A DNA stretch of 34,223 nt from Rhodobacter sp. (GTDB taxonomy: Bacteria; Pseudomonadota; Alphaproteobacteria; Rhodobacterales; Rhodobacteraceae). The notes under the pieces were generated by a model. That model was not told the DNA's origin and did not search any database. It was given only the letters and a program-made list of their open reading frames with translations. The DNA is taken from positions 1 to 34,223 of the forward strand of contig JADCEF010000125.1 of assembly GCA_020250445.1 (NCBI GenBank), read 5' to 3'. Each line of letters starts with the position of its first letter. Within the stretch, counting starts at the first letter, position 1. This document shows, piece after piece, positions 1 through 8,345 of the stretch. A program made the position numbers and the translations under genes.

Positions 1-133
1 ACCGCATCCCGCACGCCGAAACCCAATGGCGCACAGCCGCCGGACAGGCTTCAGGGCCACAGCCCGGAACCACGGCCGTCGCAAGGACATCCCCGCAGAA
101 ACCGCTTGCTGACCGCCAGGCCATTCCCCCGCA

Positions 134-158
134 GCGGCGGGTGCCGGGCACCTGCCGC
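134..158 (-). terminator. GC-rich hairpin after EamA gene
   Basis: Twelve bases (134-145) pair with 147-158, with one G-U wobble, just past the stop of the EamA gene. No T-run follows in the direction of transcription, so this is terminator-like rather than a textbook intrinsic terminator. The rest of 1-164 shows no gene that I can support. Confidence 0.4.
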
Positions 159-164
159 GGCGCG

Positions 165-1079
165 TCACGCCTGGCGGCCCGTTGCCGGATCATGCCCCGG
201 TCTTGGCTGGACCAGCGCCAGCCCCAAGAGCATCACCGCCCCCGCCACCCAGATCAGCAGACTGAACCGTTCGCCCAGAAGCAGCATCGCCCAGCCGACG
301 CCCGCCACCGTCACCACGTAAGAGGTCTGCGTCGCAAAGACTGCCCCTGCCGTGCGTGCCAGCCAGACGTAACCGGCATACATGAAGGCATGGATCACCG
401 ATGACAGGATCAGCGCCTGTTCCGGCGCACCCCAGCTTTGTCCGGGGTCGATCCACTGGCCGCTGGCCAGCGTCAGCGGCAGCACCATGACCGCCCCGAT
501 GACCGAGGCCGACAGCATCGCCTGCACCGGGTCAAGGCCCGCCGTGCCCCAGCGCGCCACGACATTGCCCTCGATGGCGTAAAACAGCGGGCCGATCATG
601 GCGAACAGCACCCACCCCGCCTGGGTTCCTGACGGAAGGCCGGCCTGCGGCAGCGCGATCAGGACCACGCCGGTCAGCCCGCAGGCCAGCCCGGCCAGGC
701 GCAGCGCGCTGAAGCGTTCCATCCCCAGCAGCAGGGCCAGCGGAAAGGCCAGGATCGGCACGGTGGAAATCAGGATCGACATGATCCCGGCGGGCAGATG
801 CGCCACGGACATGTAGAAGGCGGAATTCGGAATGAGGGTGCCGATCAGCGCGATCAGCGCGCCGAAGGCCAGCGTGCGCCGGGTCAGCGGCACGCCCCGC
901 CGCCGCACCGCCTGCACGGCACCCAGCACCAGCGCCCCGATCACCAATTGCCAGAAGATCAGGCCGAAAAAACCGTGCCCCGTGGACACCGCGACCTTGC
1001 CCAGCGACTGGGTGCTGCCCCAGCCGATCCCCAAGGTGAGCAGCACCCCAAGCAACAAGAACCGGCGCGGCGGGTTCAC
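165..1079 (-). CDS. EamA/DMT-family transporter
   Basis: A 304-residue, very hydrophobic protein with about ten predicted membrane helices arranged as two EamA repeats, typical of the drug/metabolite transporter superfamily. It should sit in the inner membrane and export or import a small metabolite; the substrate cannot be read from sequence. The N-terminus carries the usual WGSTQSLGK-type first helix, and the second half repeats the pattern (FYAIEGNVVARW, then LLLGERFS). It starts 4 bases inside the end of the upstream phosphoesterase gene, so it is the last gene of the mgtE operon. A second EamA protein lies at 20483-21394 but is not adjacent and looks only distantly similar. Confidence 0.85.
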   Translation of the reverse strand: MNPPRRFLLLGVLLTLGIGWGSTQSLGKVAVSTGHGFFGLIFWQLVIGALVLGAVQAVRRRGVPLTRRTLAFGALIALIGTLIPNSAFYMSVAHLPAGIMSILISTVPILAFPLALLLGMERFSALRLAGLACGLTGVVLIALPQAGLPSGTQAGWVLFAMIGPLFYAIEGNVVARWGTAGLDPVQAMLSASVIGAVMVLPLTLASGQWIDPGQSWGAPEQALILSSVIHAFMYAGYVWLARTAGAVFATQTSYVVTVAGVGWAMLLLGERFSLLIWVAGAVMLLGLALVQPRPGHDPATGRQA

Positions 1080-1888
1080 GGCAGCGCCGCTTCCAGACGC
1101 CCGCCCAGCCGGATCATGCGGACCCGTGTTGCCAGCCCGGTACGGTCATCGGTCTCGGCGTAGACGCCTGACAGCGTCGCCTCTCCCGCAGCCGGTTCAA
1201 AGCGGTCCCTCGCCATCCCGGTGATGAACCGCCGCAGCGGTTCGGCCTTGTCCATGCCGATCACCGAATCGTAGTCGCCGCACATGCCGGCATCGGTCTG
1301 ATAGGCCGTGCCGCCCGGCAGCAGCTGCGCATCGGCGGTCGGCACATGCGTGTGGGTGCCCACAACCAGGCTTGCCCGCCCGTCGCACCAATGGCCCATG
1401 GCCATCTTTTCGCTGGTGGCCTCGGCGTGGATGTCGATGATCGACGCCTGCGCCAGCCCGCCCAGCGGATGCGCCTTCAGCGCCGCCTCAACCGCCGAGA
1501 ACGGATCGTCAAAGGGGCGCTTCATGAAGACCTGGCCCAGCGCCTGCACCACCAGCACCTTGCGCCCGCCGGTCGCCGGATAAAGCCGCGCCCCGCGACC
1601 TGGTGCCGCCCTGGCAAAGTTCAGGGGCCGGATCAGGCGCGGCTCGCCGTCGATGAAACCCAGCATGTCCTTCTGATCAAAGGCATGATCGCCCAGCGTC
1701 ACGCAATCGGCCCCCGCCGCAAGCAGCAGCCGCGCATGATCCGGGGTCAGCCCGATACCGGATGAGGCGTTTTCGCCATTGACCACGACGAAATCAAGGC
1801 CCCAGTCCGCCCGCAGCCGGAGCAGCCGGTCGCTGATCGCCCGGCGTCCGGCACGGCCCATGACATCGCCAAGGAAAAGGAGTTTCAT
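1076..1888 (-). CDS. YmdB-family metallophosphoesterase
   Basis: A 270-residue member of the YmdB (TIGR00282) family of dinuclear-metal phosphoesterases, in which cyclic-nucleotide phosphodiesterase activity is known. Visible ligand motifs are GDVMGRAG (Asp8), NGEN (Glu39, Asn40), GDHAFD (His68), DIHAEATSEK (His154) and GTHTHVPT (His179, His181), followed by the usual TDAGMCG segment. The longer reading frame begins 24 codons earlier, but the ATG at 1888 is preferred: GGAGG lies 6 bases upstream and the family starts at MKLLFLGD. It overlaps the EamA gene by 4 bases and follows the cyclo-ligase by 108 bases. Cytosolic; the biological substrate here is not known. Confidence 0.9.
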   Translation of the reverse strand: MKLLFLGDVMGRAGRRAISDRLLRLRADWGLDFVVVNGENASSGIGLTPDHARLLLAAGADCVTLGDHAFDQKDMLGFIDGEPRLIRPLNFARAAPGRGARLYPATGGRKVLVVQALGQVFMKRPFDDPFSAVEAALKAHPLGGLAQASIIDIHAEATSEKMAMGHWCDGRASLVVGTHTHVPTADAQLLPGGTAYQTDAGMCGDYDSVIGMDKAEPLRRFITGMARDRFEPAAGEATLSGVYAETDDRTGLATRVRMIRLGGRLEAALP

Positions 1889-1996
1889 GAAACCTCCGAT
1901 AGGCCCGGCCAGACCAAAGGGCAAGGGGGCGACACCCGTGTCAACCCCGCCAGATCTCAAATTGAGACACTGCCCCGGTGCGGCGGGCGGCGCGGA

Positions 1997-2551
1997 TCAG
2001 GATCGCAGCGGGATCAGGCCGGTTTCGGTCAAGACGGCGTCAAGCCGCTGATCGGTCGGCTCGACGGGTACCGCATCCACCTCTTGCGCCGCAAAGGCAA
2101 AGCCCAGGGCCAGCGTGGGGCCGCGCGCGCGCAGCCGCTCCAGCGTGCGGTCATAGAACCCCCCGCCATAGCCCAGACGATGGCCGCGCCGGTCGAAGGC
2201 CAGAAGCGGCACGATCAGCACCTCCGGTTGCAGCCAGGCCCCTTCGGCGGGGATCAGCGCGCCGAAGTCGCCCGCAACCATGGGGCAGCCGGGCGTCCAT
2301 TCGCGAAAGCGCAGCGCCATCCCCGGGCCCGGAATGACCGGAACGCAGACCGGCCCCTGATGCACCGCCATGGCCGGCAGGGGATCAATCTCGGTCCGCA
2401 TCGGCATGTAGCCCGACAGCACCCGCCCCTTGTGATCGCCCAGGAAATCGGCCAGAAGCTCTGCCGCCTGCCCCTGCCCCGCCAGAAAGGCCGCCTTGCG
2501 CGCCGCATGGGCGGCCCGGCGCGCCCCGGCCTTCTGCGCCGCAAGGGTCAC
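1997..2551 (-). CDS. 5-formyltetrahydrofolate cyclo-ligase
   Basis: A 184-residue protein of the 5-FTHF cyclo-ligase (MTHFS) family, which converts 5-formyl-THF to 5,10-methenyl-THF with ATP in one-carbon metabolism. Seen: a basic N-terminus (RRAAHAARKAAF), the VLSGYMPMRTEIDP segment that binds the folate, and the glycine-rich LGYGGGFYDRTL phosphate-binding motif near the C-terminus. The start is GTG at 2551 and shares the four bases GTGA with the mgtE stop, so translation is probably coupled to mgtE. The gene often neighbours 6S RNA in other bacteria, but there is no room for 6S here. Confidence 0.93.
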   Translation of the reverse strand: MTLAAQKAGARRAAHAARKAAFLAGQGQAAELLADFLGDHKGRVLSGYMPMRTEIDPLPAMAVHQGPVCVPVIPGPGMALRFREWTPGCPMVAGDFGALIPAEGAWLQPEVLIVPLLAFDRRGHRLGYGGGFYDRTLERLRARGPTLALGFAFAAQEVDAVPVEPTDQRLDAVLTETGLIPLRS

Positions 2552-3933
2552 AGCAGCAGCACCGTGGCAAAGCCGAGGAAGGCCAGAAAACCCATCACAT
2601 CGGTCAGCGTGGTGACAAAGGTGCCCGAGGCCAGCGCCGGGTCCAGACCCATGCGGCTGAGCGTCAGCGGCACCAGCACACCGCCCAGCGCGGCCACGAC
2701 CTGATTGCAGATCATGGCAAGCCCCAGCACGATACCAAGGCGGTGGTCCCCGAAGATGACAAAGCCCGCAAGACCCAGGATCACGGCAAGCGCCACGCCG
2801 TTCAGCGCGCCCGCCCCAAGTTCGCGCAGCACCACACGCCTTGCGTTCTGGGCCGTCAGGTCCCGCGTGGCCAGGGCGCGCACCGATACCGCCAGCGATT
2901 GCGTCCCGGCAATGCCGCCGGTAGAGGCGACGATCGGCATCAGGGCGGCAAGGATCACAAGGACGGCAATGGTGCCTTCGAACTGCGCGATCACCATCGC
3001 GGAAAGGGATGCGGTAACCAGGTTGATGACCAGCCAGGGCAGACGCCGCCGCGCGGTGGCGAAGGGGCCGTCCGAGACGTTTGAGTCGTCGTTGACCCCC
3101 GCCAGACGCAGGATGTCTTCCTCGTGCTCTTCGTCCAGCACGTTCATCGCGTCATCGATGGTGATCACGCCCACCAGACGGCCATCCGCATCGACCACGG
3201 GGCAGGAAATCAGGTGATACTGGTTGAAGATATAGGCCACCTCGGCCTCAGCTTCGGTGACCTCGACGGTTCTGAAGCTGTCTTCGACAATGTCGCGCAG
3301 CCGCACGTCGCGCCTTGAGGACAAAAGCCGCCCCAGCGTGACATAGCCCTGCGGCTTCATGCGGGGATCGATCAGGATGACATGGTAGAACTGGTCAGGC
3401 AGCCAATCGGCCGTGCGCAGGAAATCGATCGCCTCGCCGACGGTCCAGTGTTCAGGCGCGACCACCACCTCGCGCTGCATCAGCCGGCCTGCCGAGCCTT
3501 CGGGATAGGCCATGGCGGCCTGCACGGCGACCCTGTCGGCAGCTTCCAGCGCGTTCAGGATCACGTCCTGCTGCGGCTGTTCCAGGTCTTCCAGAATGTC
3601 GACGACATCGTCGGTTTCCAGCTGTCGCACCGCGTCGGCCAGCACATCGCGCGGCAGGAATTCGATGACCTCCTCGCGGATCGAGTCGTCGATTTCCGAC
3701 AGGATCTCGCCGTCGATCCCGCCCGACCAAAGCTGCAGAATGCCGCGCCGCTCCGACGGGCTGACCTGCTCCAGAAGGTCGGCGATGTCGGCGGCATGCA
3801 GCGGTGCCATCAGGTCAGAAAGACGCTTTGTGTCCTGCGCATCGACGGCAGCCAGAATCGCGGCGATACGCACCGGATCAAGGCCCATCAGTTCCTCGTC
3901 CATGCCGTCGCGATCCGGGGCCAAATCTGCCAT
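2548..3933 (-). CDS. mgtE: Magnesium transporter MgtE
   Basis: A 461-residue MgtE Mg2+ channel. The order of domains is an acidic helical N domain (about 25-130), two CBS domains (about 135-265, including GYVTLGRLL and GVITIDDAMNVL), a linking helix with DDSNVSDG, then five membrane helices (about 290-461). The pore segment PIVASTGGIAGTQ is present with Ile where many family members have Asn, and the C-terminal LASGTFVTTLTDVMGF motif is intact. In this family the N and CBS domains sense cytosolic Mg2+ and gate the pore. A GGGA lies 6 bases before the ATG. First gene of the operon, divergent from guaD. No M-box riboswitch is evident in the 126-base leader region. Confidence 0.93.
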   Translation of the reverse strand: MADLAPDRDGMDEELMGLDPVRIAAILAAVDAQDTKRLSDLMAPLHAADIADLLEQVSPSERRGILQLWSGGIDGEILSEIDDSIREEVIEFLPRDVLADAVRQLETDDVVDILEDLEQPQQDVILNALEAADRVAVQAAMAYPEGSAGRLMQREVVVAPEHWTVGEAIDFLRTADWLPDQFYHVILIDPRMKPQGYVTLGRLLSSRRDVRLRDIVEDSFRTVEVTEAEAEVAYIFNQYHLISCPVVDADGRLVGVITIDDAMNVLDEEHEEDILRLAGVNDDSNVSDGPFATARRRLPWLVINLVTASLSAMVIAQFEGTIAVLVILAALMPIVASTGGIAGTQSLAVSVRALATRDLTAQNARRVVLRELGAGALNGVALAVILGLAGFVIFGDHRLGIVLGLAMICNQVVAALGGVLVPLTLSRMGLDPALASGTFVTTLTDVMGFLAFLGFATVLLL

Positions 3934-3971
3934 GTCATTCCCGTTCTGATTGGCGCGACCTTATCGAAAGG

Positions 3972-4011
3972 TGTTTCAAAGAAACAGGGCTGCGGCGGAA
4001 ATTTACGCCGC
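3972..4011. promoter_or_regulatory. Two inverted repeats between mgtE and guaD
   Basis: The 126-base divergent region contains TGTTTC AAA GAAACA (3972-3986), a perfect 6-base inverted repeat with a 3-base spacer, and GCGGCG GAAATTTA CGCCGC (3992-4011). Both lie between the two start codons, where operators or overlapping promoters are expected. The first has the shape of a dimeric regulator site. No cognate regulator is encoded next to it, so the binding protein is unknown. Confidence 0.45.
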
Positions 4012-4059
4012 CGCACAAAGCGCCTAGGGTTGCCGGGCGCAACGGGGACCGGGGGCGGA

Positions 4060-5337
4060 ATGGCAAGGCTTTTGCTGGGACAGGTGCTGTGGTTTGCCGA
4101 CGATCCCATGATCCTTGGCGCGGCGGCCGCACGGCACGAAAGCCACGGCGCCGTACTGGTGGATGCCGGCCAGATCGTGGCGGCAGGCCCGGCGGACCGG
4201 CTGCGCGCGGCCTATCCGGGCGCAGCCGTGACAGATTACGGGCGTGACCTGATTTCGGCGGGCTTTGTGGATGCCCATGTCCATTACCCGCAGACGGCCA
4301 TCATCGCCAGCTGGGGCAAGCGCCTGATCGACTGGCTGAACACCTATACCTTCCCCGAAGAGATGCGCTTTGCCGATGCCGGTTACGCCGCCGCGATTGC
4401 GGCGCGCTATCTGGACCTGACGCTGGCAAACGGCACGACCAGCGTCTGCACCTATGCCACGATCCACCCGCAAAGCGTAGAGGCGATCTTTGCCGAGGCG
4501 CAGCGGCGCGGGCAGCGGATCTGGGCGGGCAAGACCTGCATGGACCGCAATGCGCCCGACGGGCTGCGCGACACCGTGCAATCGGCCTATGACGACTCGC
4601 GCCGCCTGCTGAAGGGCTGGCACGGTCGCGATCGGCTGTCCTATGTGATCACGCCGCGCTTTTCGCCAACCTCGACCCCCGAACAACTGGCGGCCCTGGG
4701 GGCGCTGTGGCGCGAACATCCCGATTGCCTGATGCAGACGCATCTTTCCGAACAGACCGACGAGACTGCCTGGGTAAGACAGCTGTTCCCGCAGTCGCGC
4801 GATTATCTGGACACCTACGAGGCACAGGGATTGCTGCGCGAGGGCGCGGTCTATGGCCACGCCATCCACCTGACCCAAAGGGAACGCGACAGGCTGGCCG
4901 AGGCGGGGGCCAGCCTGGTGCATTGCCCGACGTCGAACACCTTCATCGGGTCCGGCCTGTTCGACATGGGGCTGGCCAGACGCCTGCGCGTGGGCCTTGC
5001 CACCGATACCGGGGGCGGATCATCGTTTTCGATGCTGCGCACCATGGCGGCTGCCTATGAGGTGGCGCAGCTGCGCGGGCAGTCCCTGCACCCTTCGCAG
5101 CTGTGGTGGCTGGCGACGCAAGGGTCCGCCCGCGCCCTGCGGGCCTGCGACCGGATCGGCAATATCGCCCCGGGGATGGAGGCTGATCTGGTGGTGATCG
5201 ACCTGGCCTCGACCCCGGCGATTGAACAGGCCACGCGGCGCGCCGAAGACATCTGGCAGGCGCTGTTTCCGACGATCATGATGGGCGATGACCGCGCGGT
5301 GCGGGCGGTGTGGGTGAATGGGGTGGTGCGGGCCTGA
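4060..5337 (+). CDS. guaD: Guanine deaminase
   Basis: A 425-residue amidohydrolase that hydrolyses guanine to xanthine and ammonia in purine salvage/catabolism; cytosolic, zinc dependent. Metal ligands are visible: DAHVH (His73, His75), QTHLSE (His228), YGHAIH (His267) and ATDTGGG (Asp316). The HYPQ after the HxH motif and the PRFSPTSTPEQL segment are characteristic of guanine deaminases rather than other amidohydrolases. The open frame extends 226 codons upstream, antisense through mgtE. The ATG at 4060 is chosen because family similarity begins there and a GGGGGCGG lies directly upstream. Divergent from mgtE; amn and purH elsewhere in the window are also purine genes but not linked. Confidence 0.93.
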   Translation: MARLLLGQVLWFADDPMILGAAAARHESHGAVLVDAGQIVAAGPADRLRAAYPGAAVTDYGRDLISAGFVDAHVHYPQTAIIASWGKRLIDWLNTYTFPEEMRFADAGYAAAIAARYLDLTLANGTTSVCTYATIHPQSVEAIFAEAQRRGQRIWAGKTCMDRNAPDGLRDTVQSAYDDSRRLLKGWHGRDRLSYVITPRFSPTSTPEQLAALGALWREHPDCLMQTHLSEQTDETAWVRQLFPQSRDYLDTYEAQGLLREGAVYGHAIHLTQRERDRLAEAGASLVHCPTSNTFIGSGLFDMGLARRLRVGLATDTGGGSSFSMLRTMAAAYEVAQLRGQSLHPSQLWWLATQGSARALRACDRIGNIAPGMEADLVVIDLASTPAIEQATRRAEDIWQALFPTIMMGDDRAVRAVWVNGVVRA

Positions 5338-5563
5338 TCCCGGACATTGCAAGGCAGACAGGAATGCTGCGCGGCTGATCAGGACCGGGACCGGTTAAGC
5401 AGACTGCCCGCCGGGGCCGCGACGGTGCCAGAGGCGGCAAGAAAGCTGTCCTCTGGATGGATGGTCTTGGCCCCGGCCATTCGACCGCCCCTTGTGTGAC
5501 CCCGGCTGCGTTTCTGCCCCCGGCGGTGCGGCAAGGGTACCAGCGCAGTCAAACGCGGTCTGT

Positions 5564-5601
5564 GGCGGCAATCGGACCTTGGTCCGGGGGTGATTGCCGC
5601 C
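5564..5601. repeat. Nested inverted repeat (hairpin)
   Basis: Ten bases GGCGGCAATC at 5564-5573 are complementary to GATTGCCGCC at 5592-5601. Inside them GGACC (5574-5578) and GGTCC (5581-5585) form a second stem. Wobble and Watson-Crick pairs extend the outer stem a few bases. Function unknown. Confidence 0.6.
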
Positions 5602-5813
5602 GCGGGGCCACCCGGTCGAGGACTGGAAACCGGGTGCGGTTCGGTGCGCGGGCAGGTCCATAAAAGCGCTGGCCGGTCATGTCCCGTGTCTTGGTGCAGC
5701 GACCAGTGCCCACCGTGATCCCGGACCTGTCCGGGCTGCGCTTCTGACTTCCATCATCGGCCCAGAGTTTGACAGGTGATCGTCTGCGGCTCTGACCGGA
5801 TTGGCAAGCAAAC

Positions 5814-5835
5814 CTTCGGCTGAGTCACGCCGAAG
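5814..5835 (-). terminator. Likely terminator of tRNA-Thr
   Basis: A perfect 7-base stem (CTTCGGC with GCCGAAG, 8-base loop) lies about 70 bases beyond the tRNA 3' end in its direction of transcription and is followed by the modest T-rich stretch GTTTGCTTG. Position and shape suit a tRNA terminator, though the T-run is weak. Confidence 0.45.
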
Positions 5836-5903
5836 CCAACACAGGGGGTAACGACCCTTCGGCTCGGCAATCTCAGTCAATCAATTGCTATTCTGATTCT
5901 TTA

Positions 5904-5978
5904 TGGTGCTGTGAGAGAGGATTGAACTCTCGACCTCACCCTTACCAAGGGTGTGCTCTACCACTGAGCTACCACAGC
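5904..5978 (-). tRNA. tRNA-Thr: tRNA-Thr (anticodon GGT)
   Basis: Read on the minus strand, 72 bases plus encoded CCA fold into a full cloverleaf. The acceptor is GCTGTGG with TCACAGC (one G-U), the D arm is GCTC..GAGC, the anticodon stem is CACCC/GGGTG with loop TTGGTAA (anticodon GGT), and the T arm is GAGAG TTCAATC CTCTC. Discriminator base A, CCA encoded at 5904-5906. Open frames across it are tRNA shadows. Confidence 0.95.
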
Positions 5979-6221
5979 CGCCTGTTTCCGAGACGTCACA
6001 TCGGGTGTTACCCCGACGCCGACAGGGTTCGGAACCCCCCCGCCGTGCCAGCCGCCTTTGCTTCCGCCCCTTGCCAAGGGTGCGACAGCCCCTTTTGGCT
6101 GCCACTGCGCCGGACGGTCCTTTCGGTCACGGGCGGCTGATTAGACGTATTCCGGATGCCGTGCAAGGGCTATCTGGAACGCAATCTGGACCCGGCCGGC
6201 GGCTTGCGCTAAGAGGTCTCA

Positions 6222-6443
6222 ATGTCGGATGCGCCGCGCCTTTCCTCTTCGGGGTCCGCTGCTGCGGGCGGCGCAAAGGGTTTGGTGCGCCAGGACAGGC
6301 TGAAGGCGGCGCTCAAGGCCAATATCGCCAGGCGCAAGGCGCAGGCAAGGGCACGGCAGGACGAGGATCGTCCCGGTCCGGGTGGCGCGGACCCGGCGAA
6401 AGACGGCTCCGGTCCGACAGACCGGCAACAAGACGATGAATGA
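6222..6443 (+). CDS. Small basic protein upstream of murA
   Basis: A 73-residue protein with a good ribosome binding site (AGAGG, 5 bases before ATG) and murA starting 9 bases after its stop, so it is probably the first gene of the murA operon. The middle is a basic amphipathic helix (RQDRLKAALKANIARRKAQARAR); both ends are rich in Gly, Ser, Asp and Pro and likely disordered. I recall similar short proteins with the RLKAAL..N..RRKAQ pattern before murA in other Rhodobacterales, which supports a real gene. No function is known to me; a nucleic-acid or protein-binding helix is possible but unproven. Confidence 0.7.
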   Translation: MSDAPRLSSSGSAAAGGAKGLVRQDRLKAALKANIARRKAQARARQDEDRPGPGGADPAKDGSGPTDRQQDDE

Positions 6444-6452
6444 GGCGGGCAG

Positions 6453-7721
6453 ATGGATTCGATACTGGTCAAGGGCAACGGCCCGCTGAACGGGGCAATC
6501 CCGATTGCGGGGGCAAAGAACGCCTGCCTTACCCTGATGCCCGCCACCCTGCTGACCGACGCCCCCCTGACCCTGACCAATGCGCCGCGCCTGTCGGATA
6601 TCCGCACCATGACGCAGCTGCTGCAATCGCTGGGCACCGAGGTGGCAAGCCTGCAGGGCGGGCAGGTGCTTGCGCTGTCGTCCCATGCGCTGACCAGCCA
6701 CACCGCCGATTACGACATCGTGCGCAAGATGCGTGCCTCGATCCTGGTGCTTGGGCCGATGCTGGCGCGGGACGGTCATGCGATTGTCTCGCTGCCCGGC
6801 GGCTGTGCCATCGGCGCGCGCCCCGTCGATCTGCACCTGAAGGCGTTGGAGGCGATGGGGGCACAGCTTGACCTGCGCGACGGCTATATTCACGCCAGGG
6901 CCAAGGCAGGCCGCCTGCAGGGCGCGGTTGTCGAGTTTCCTTTCGTGTCGGTCGGTGCCACCGAAAATGCGCTGATGGCGGCCACGCTGGCCAGGGGCAC
7001 GACAGTTCTGAAGAATGCGGCGCGCGAGCCGGAGATTGTCGATCTGGCGCAGTGCCTGCGCCGCATGGGGGCGCAGATCGATGGCGAAGGCAGCGGCACC
7101 ATCACCGTTGAGGGCGTCACCGGCCTGGGCGGGGCCACCCACCCGGTGGTCACCGACCGGATCGAACTGGGCACCTATATGCTGGCCCCCGCTATCTGCG
7201 GCGGCGAGGTGGAACTGCTGGGCGGGCGGATCGACCTTGTCGCGGCCTTCTGCGAAAAGCTGGATCAGGCCGGGATTGCGGTGTCCGAGACGCCCCGCGG
7301 CCTGAAGGTGGCACGCAGGAACGGCCGTATCCGGGCCGTCAATGTGGTGACCGAACCCTTTCCGGGCTTTCCGACCGACCTGCAGGCGCAGATGATGGCG
7401 CTGCTCTGCACAGCCGACGGCACCAGCGTGCTGGAAGAGCGCATTTTCGAGAACCGCTTCATGCATGCCCCGGAACTGGCGCGGATGGGTGCCAGGATCG
7501 AGGTGCGGGGCGGCACCGCGACCGTCACCGGCGTGGAAAAGCTGAAAGGTGCCCGGGTCATGGCGACCGACCTGCGCGCGTCTGTCTCGTTGATCCTGGC
7601 CGCACTGGCGGCTGAAGGCGAAACCGTGGTCAGCCGCGTCTACCACCTTGACCGCGGCTATGAGCGGGTGGAAGAAAAGCTGGGCGCCTGCGGCGCGCTG
7701 ATAGAACGGATACCGGGCTGA
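6453..7721 (+). CDS. murA: UDP-GlcNAc 1-carboxyvinyltransferase MurA
   Basis: A 422-residue EPSP-synthase-fold enzyme that transfers enolpyruvate from PEP to UDP-N-acetylglucosamine, the first committed step of peptidoglycan synthesis in the cytosol. Seen: IAGAKNACL with Lys22 and Asn23, the flexible catalytic loop [16 protein letters not shown] with Cys118 (the residue alkylated by fosfomycin), and the TDLRAS and RGYER segments of the C-terminal half. Length is normal for the family. A GAGG lies 7 bases before the ATG. The stop overlaps the start of the DUF2948 gene (TGATG), indicating translational coupling. Confidence 0.96.
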   Translation: MDSILVKGNGPLNGAIPIAGAKNACLTLMPATLLTDAPLTLTNAPRLSDIRTMTQLLQSLGTEVASLQGGQVLALSSHALTSHTADYDIVRKMRASILVLGPMLARDGHAIVSLPGGCAIGARPVDLHLKALEAMGAQLDLRDGYIHARAKAGRLQGAVVEFPFVSVGATENALMAATLARGTTVLKNAAREPEIVDLAQCLRRMGAQIDGEGSGTITVEGVTGLGGATHPVVTDRIELGTYMLAPAICGGEVELLGGRIDLVAAFCEKLDQAGIAVSETPRGLKVARRNGRIRAVNVVTEPFPGFPTDLQAQMMALLCTADGTSVLEERIFENRFMHAPELARMGARIEVRGGTATVTGVEKLKGARVMATDLRASVSLILAALAAEGETVVSRVYHLDRGYERVEEKLGACGALIERIPG

Positions 7722-8203
7722 TGGCCGATGCAAGGTTCGAAGACGCCACCGACGCCCCGCTGCATCTGGTGGCGCGCGACGCCGGGGATCTGGCCGTGCT
7801 GTCGGCGCTGGTGCAGGACGCCGTCTTTCCGATCCTTGAGATGCGCTGGCAGAAGGGCAGGCGGCGCTTTGCCCTGTTGATCAACCGCTTCCGCTGGGAA
7901 GACCGCGACGCCGCCGAACGCGCCGGACGCCGGTTTGAGCGGGTGCAATCGCTGCTGGTCGTGGACGAGGCGCTGTCGGTGCGCACGCAGGGGTTGGACC
8001 GGCGGGACCGCGACCTGGTGCTGTCGCTTTTGTCGGTGGGGTTTGAACCGGGCGAGGATGGCACGGGCCGCGTGATCCTGACACTTGCCGGCGATGGAGC
8101 CATTGCGCTGGCGGTCGAGGCGCTGGAAGTGACGCTGAAGGATGTGACCCGGCCTTATCTTGCGCCGTCAGGTCATGCGCCGAAGCATCCTGTCGATGTC
8201 TGA
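7721..8203 (+). CDS. DUF2948 family protein
   Basis: A 160-residue soluble protein of the DUF2948 family found in alphaproteobacteria, commonly next to murA. Typical features: an N-terminal LHLVARDAGDLAVLSALVQDAV segment (split here by the family's variable positions), then RRFALLINRFRWED, and a C-terminal EVTLKDVTRPY motif. No catalytic residues or membrane segments stand out and no function has been assigned. Its start codon shares one base with the murA stop, so the two are probably translated together. It ends just before a GC-rich hairpin and a 142-base gap to hisD. Confidence 0.85.
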   Translation: MADARFEDATDAPLHLVARDAGDLAVLSALVQDAVFPILEMRWQKGRRRFALLINRFRWEDRDAAERAGRRFERVQSLLVVDEALSVRTQGLDRRDRDLVLSLLSVGFEPGEDGTGRVILTLAGDGAIALAVEALEVTLKDVTRPYLAPSGHAPKHPVDV

Positions 8204-8216
8204 AGGGGTGTCACCC

Positions 8217-8260
8217 CCGGGGGTTTTCCACCCCCGGACCCCCGAGGATATTTGAGAACG
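8217..8260. terminator. Hairpin plus CCCCCGAGGATATTT motif
   Basis: CCGGGGG (8217-8223) pairs with CCCCCGG (8231-8237) around a loop containing TTTT, 14 bases after the DUF2948 stop, and is followed by ACCCCCGAGGATATTTGAG (8238-8256). The stem could end the murA transcript. The following motif resembles one I associate with many intergenic regions of Rhodobacteraceae, which I cannot verify here. Confidence 0.4.
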
Positions 8261-8345
8261 GGAAAGGAAACGGGGATTTGGGGATGGTGCCTGGCAAGAG
8301 CCAGTCTCGGCATCGCGGCGGATGCGGGCAGTTAGGGAGCGTATG

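Larger units (their letters stand above)
5338..5903. other. Gene-free region with strong hairpins
   Basis: No open frame here has a family signature or a ribosome binding site that I can support. It holds a nested hairpin at 5564-5601 (GGCGGCAATC pairing with GATTGCCGCC, enclosing GGACCTTGGTCC), a second at 5609-5636 (CACCCGGT with ACCGGGTG), a smaller one near 5720-5735 and the likely tRNA terminator at 5814-5835. The region could be an untranslated leader, a small RNA or decayed sequence. Confidence 0.5.

Noticed and set aside
1889-1996. 6S RNA next to the 5-formyl-THF cyclo-ligase gene
   Set aside because: The gaps on both sides are too short and show no long 6S-like hairpin.
3382-4059. 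226-codon N-terminal extension of guanine deaminase
   Set aside because: It runs antisense through mgtE, has no family similarity, and the deaminase starts naturally at 4060.
6067-6082. Second tRNA-like anticodon arm (CACCC TTGGCAA GGGG on the minus strand)
   Set aside because: No D arm, T arm or acceptor stem can be formed around it; chance similarity to the neighbouring tRNA.
5881-6105. 74-codon minus-strand frame containing GCGSSVVEHTLGKG
   Set aside because: It is the conceptual translation of the tRNA-Thr gene and its flank, a well-known artefact.
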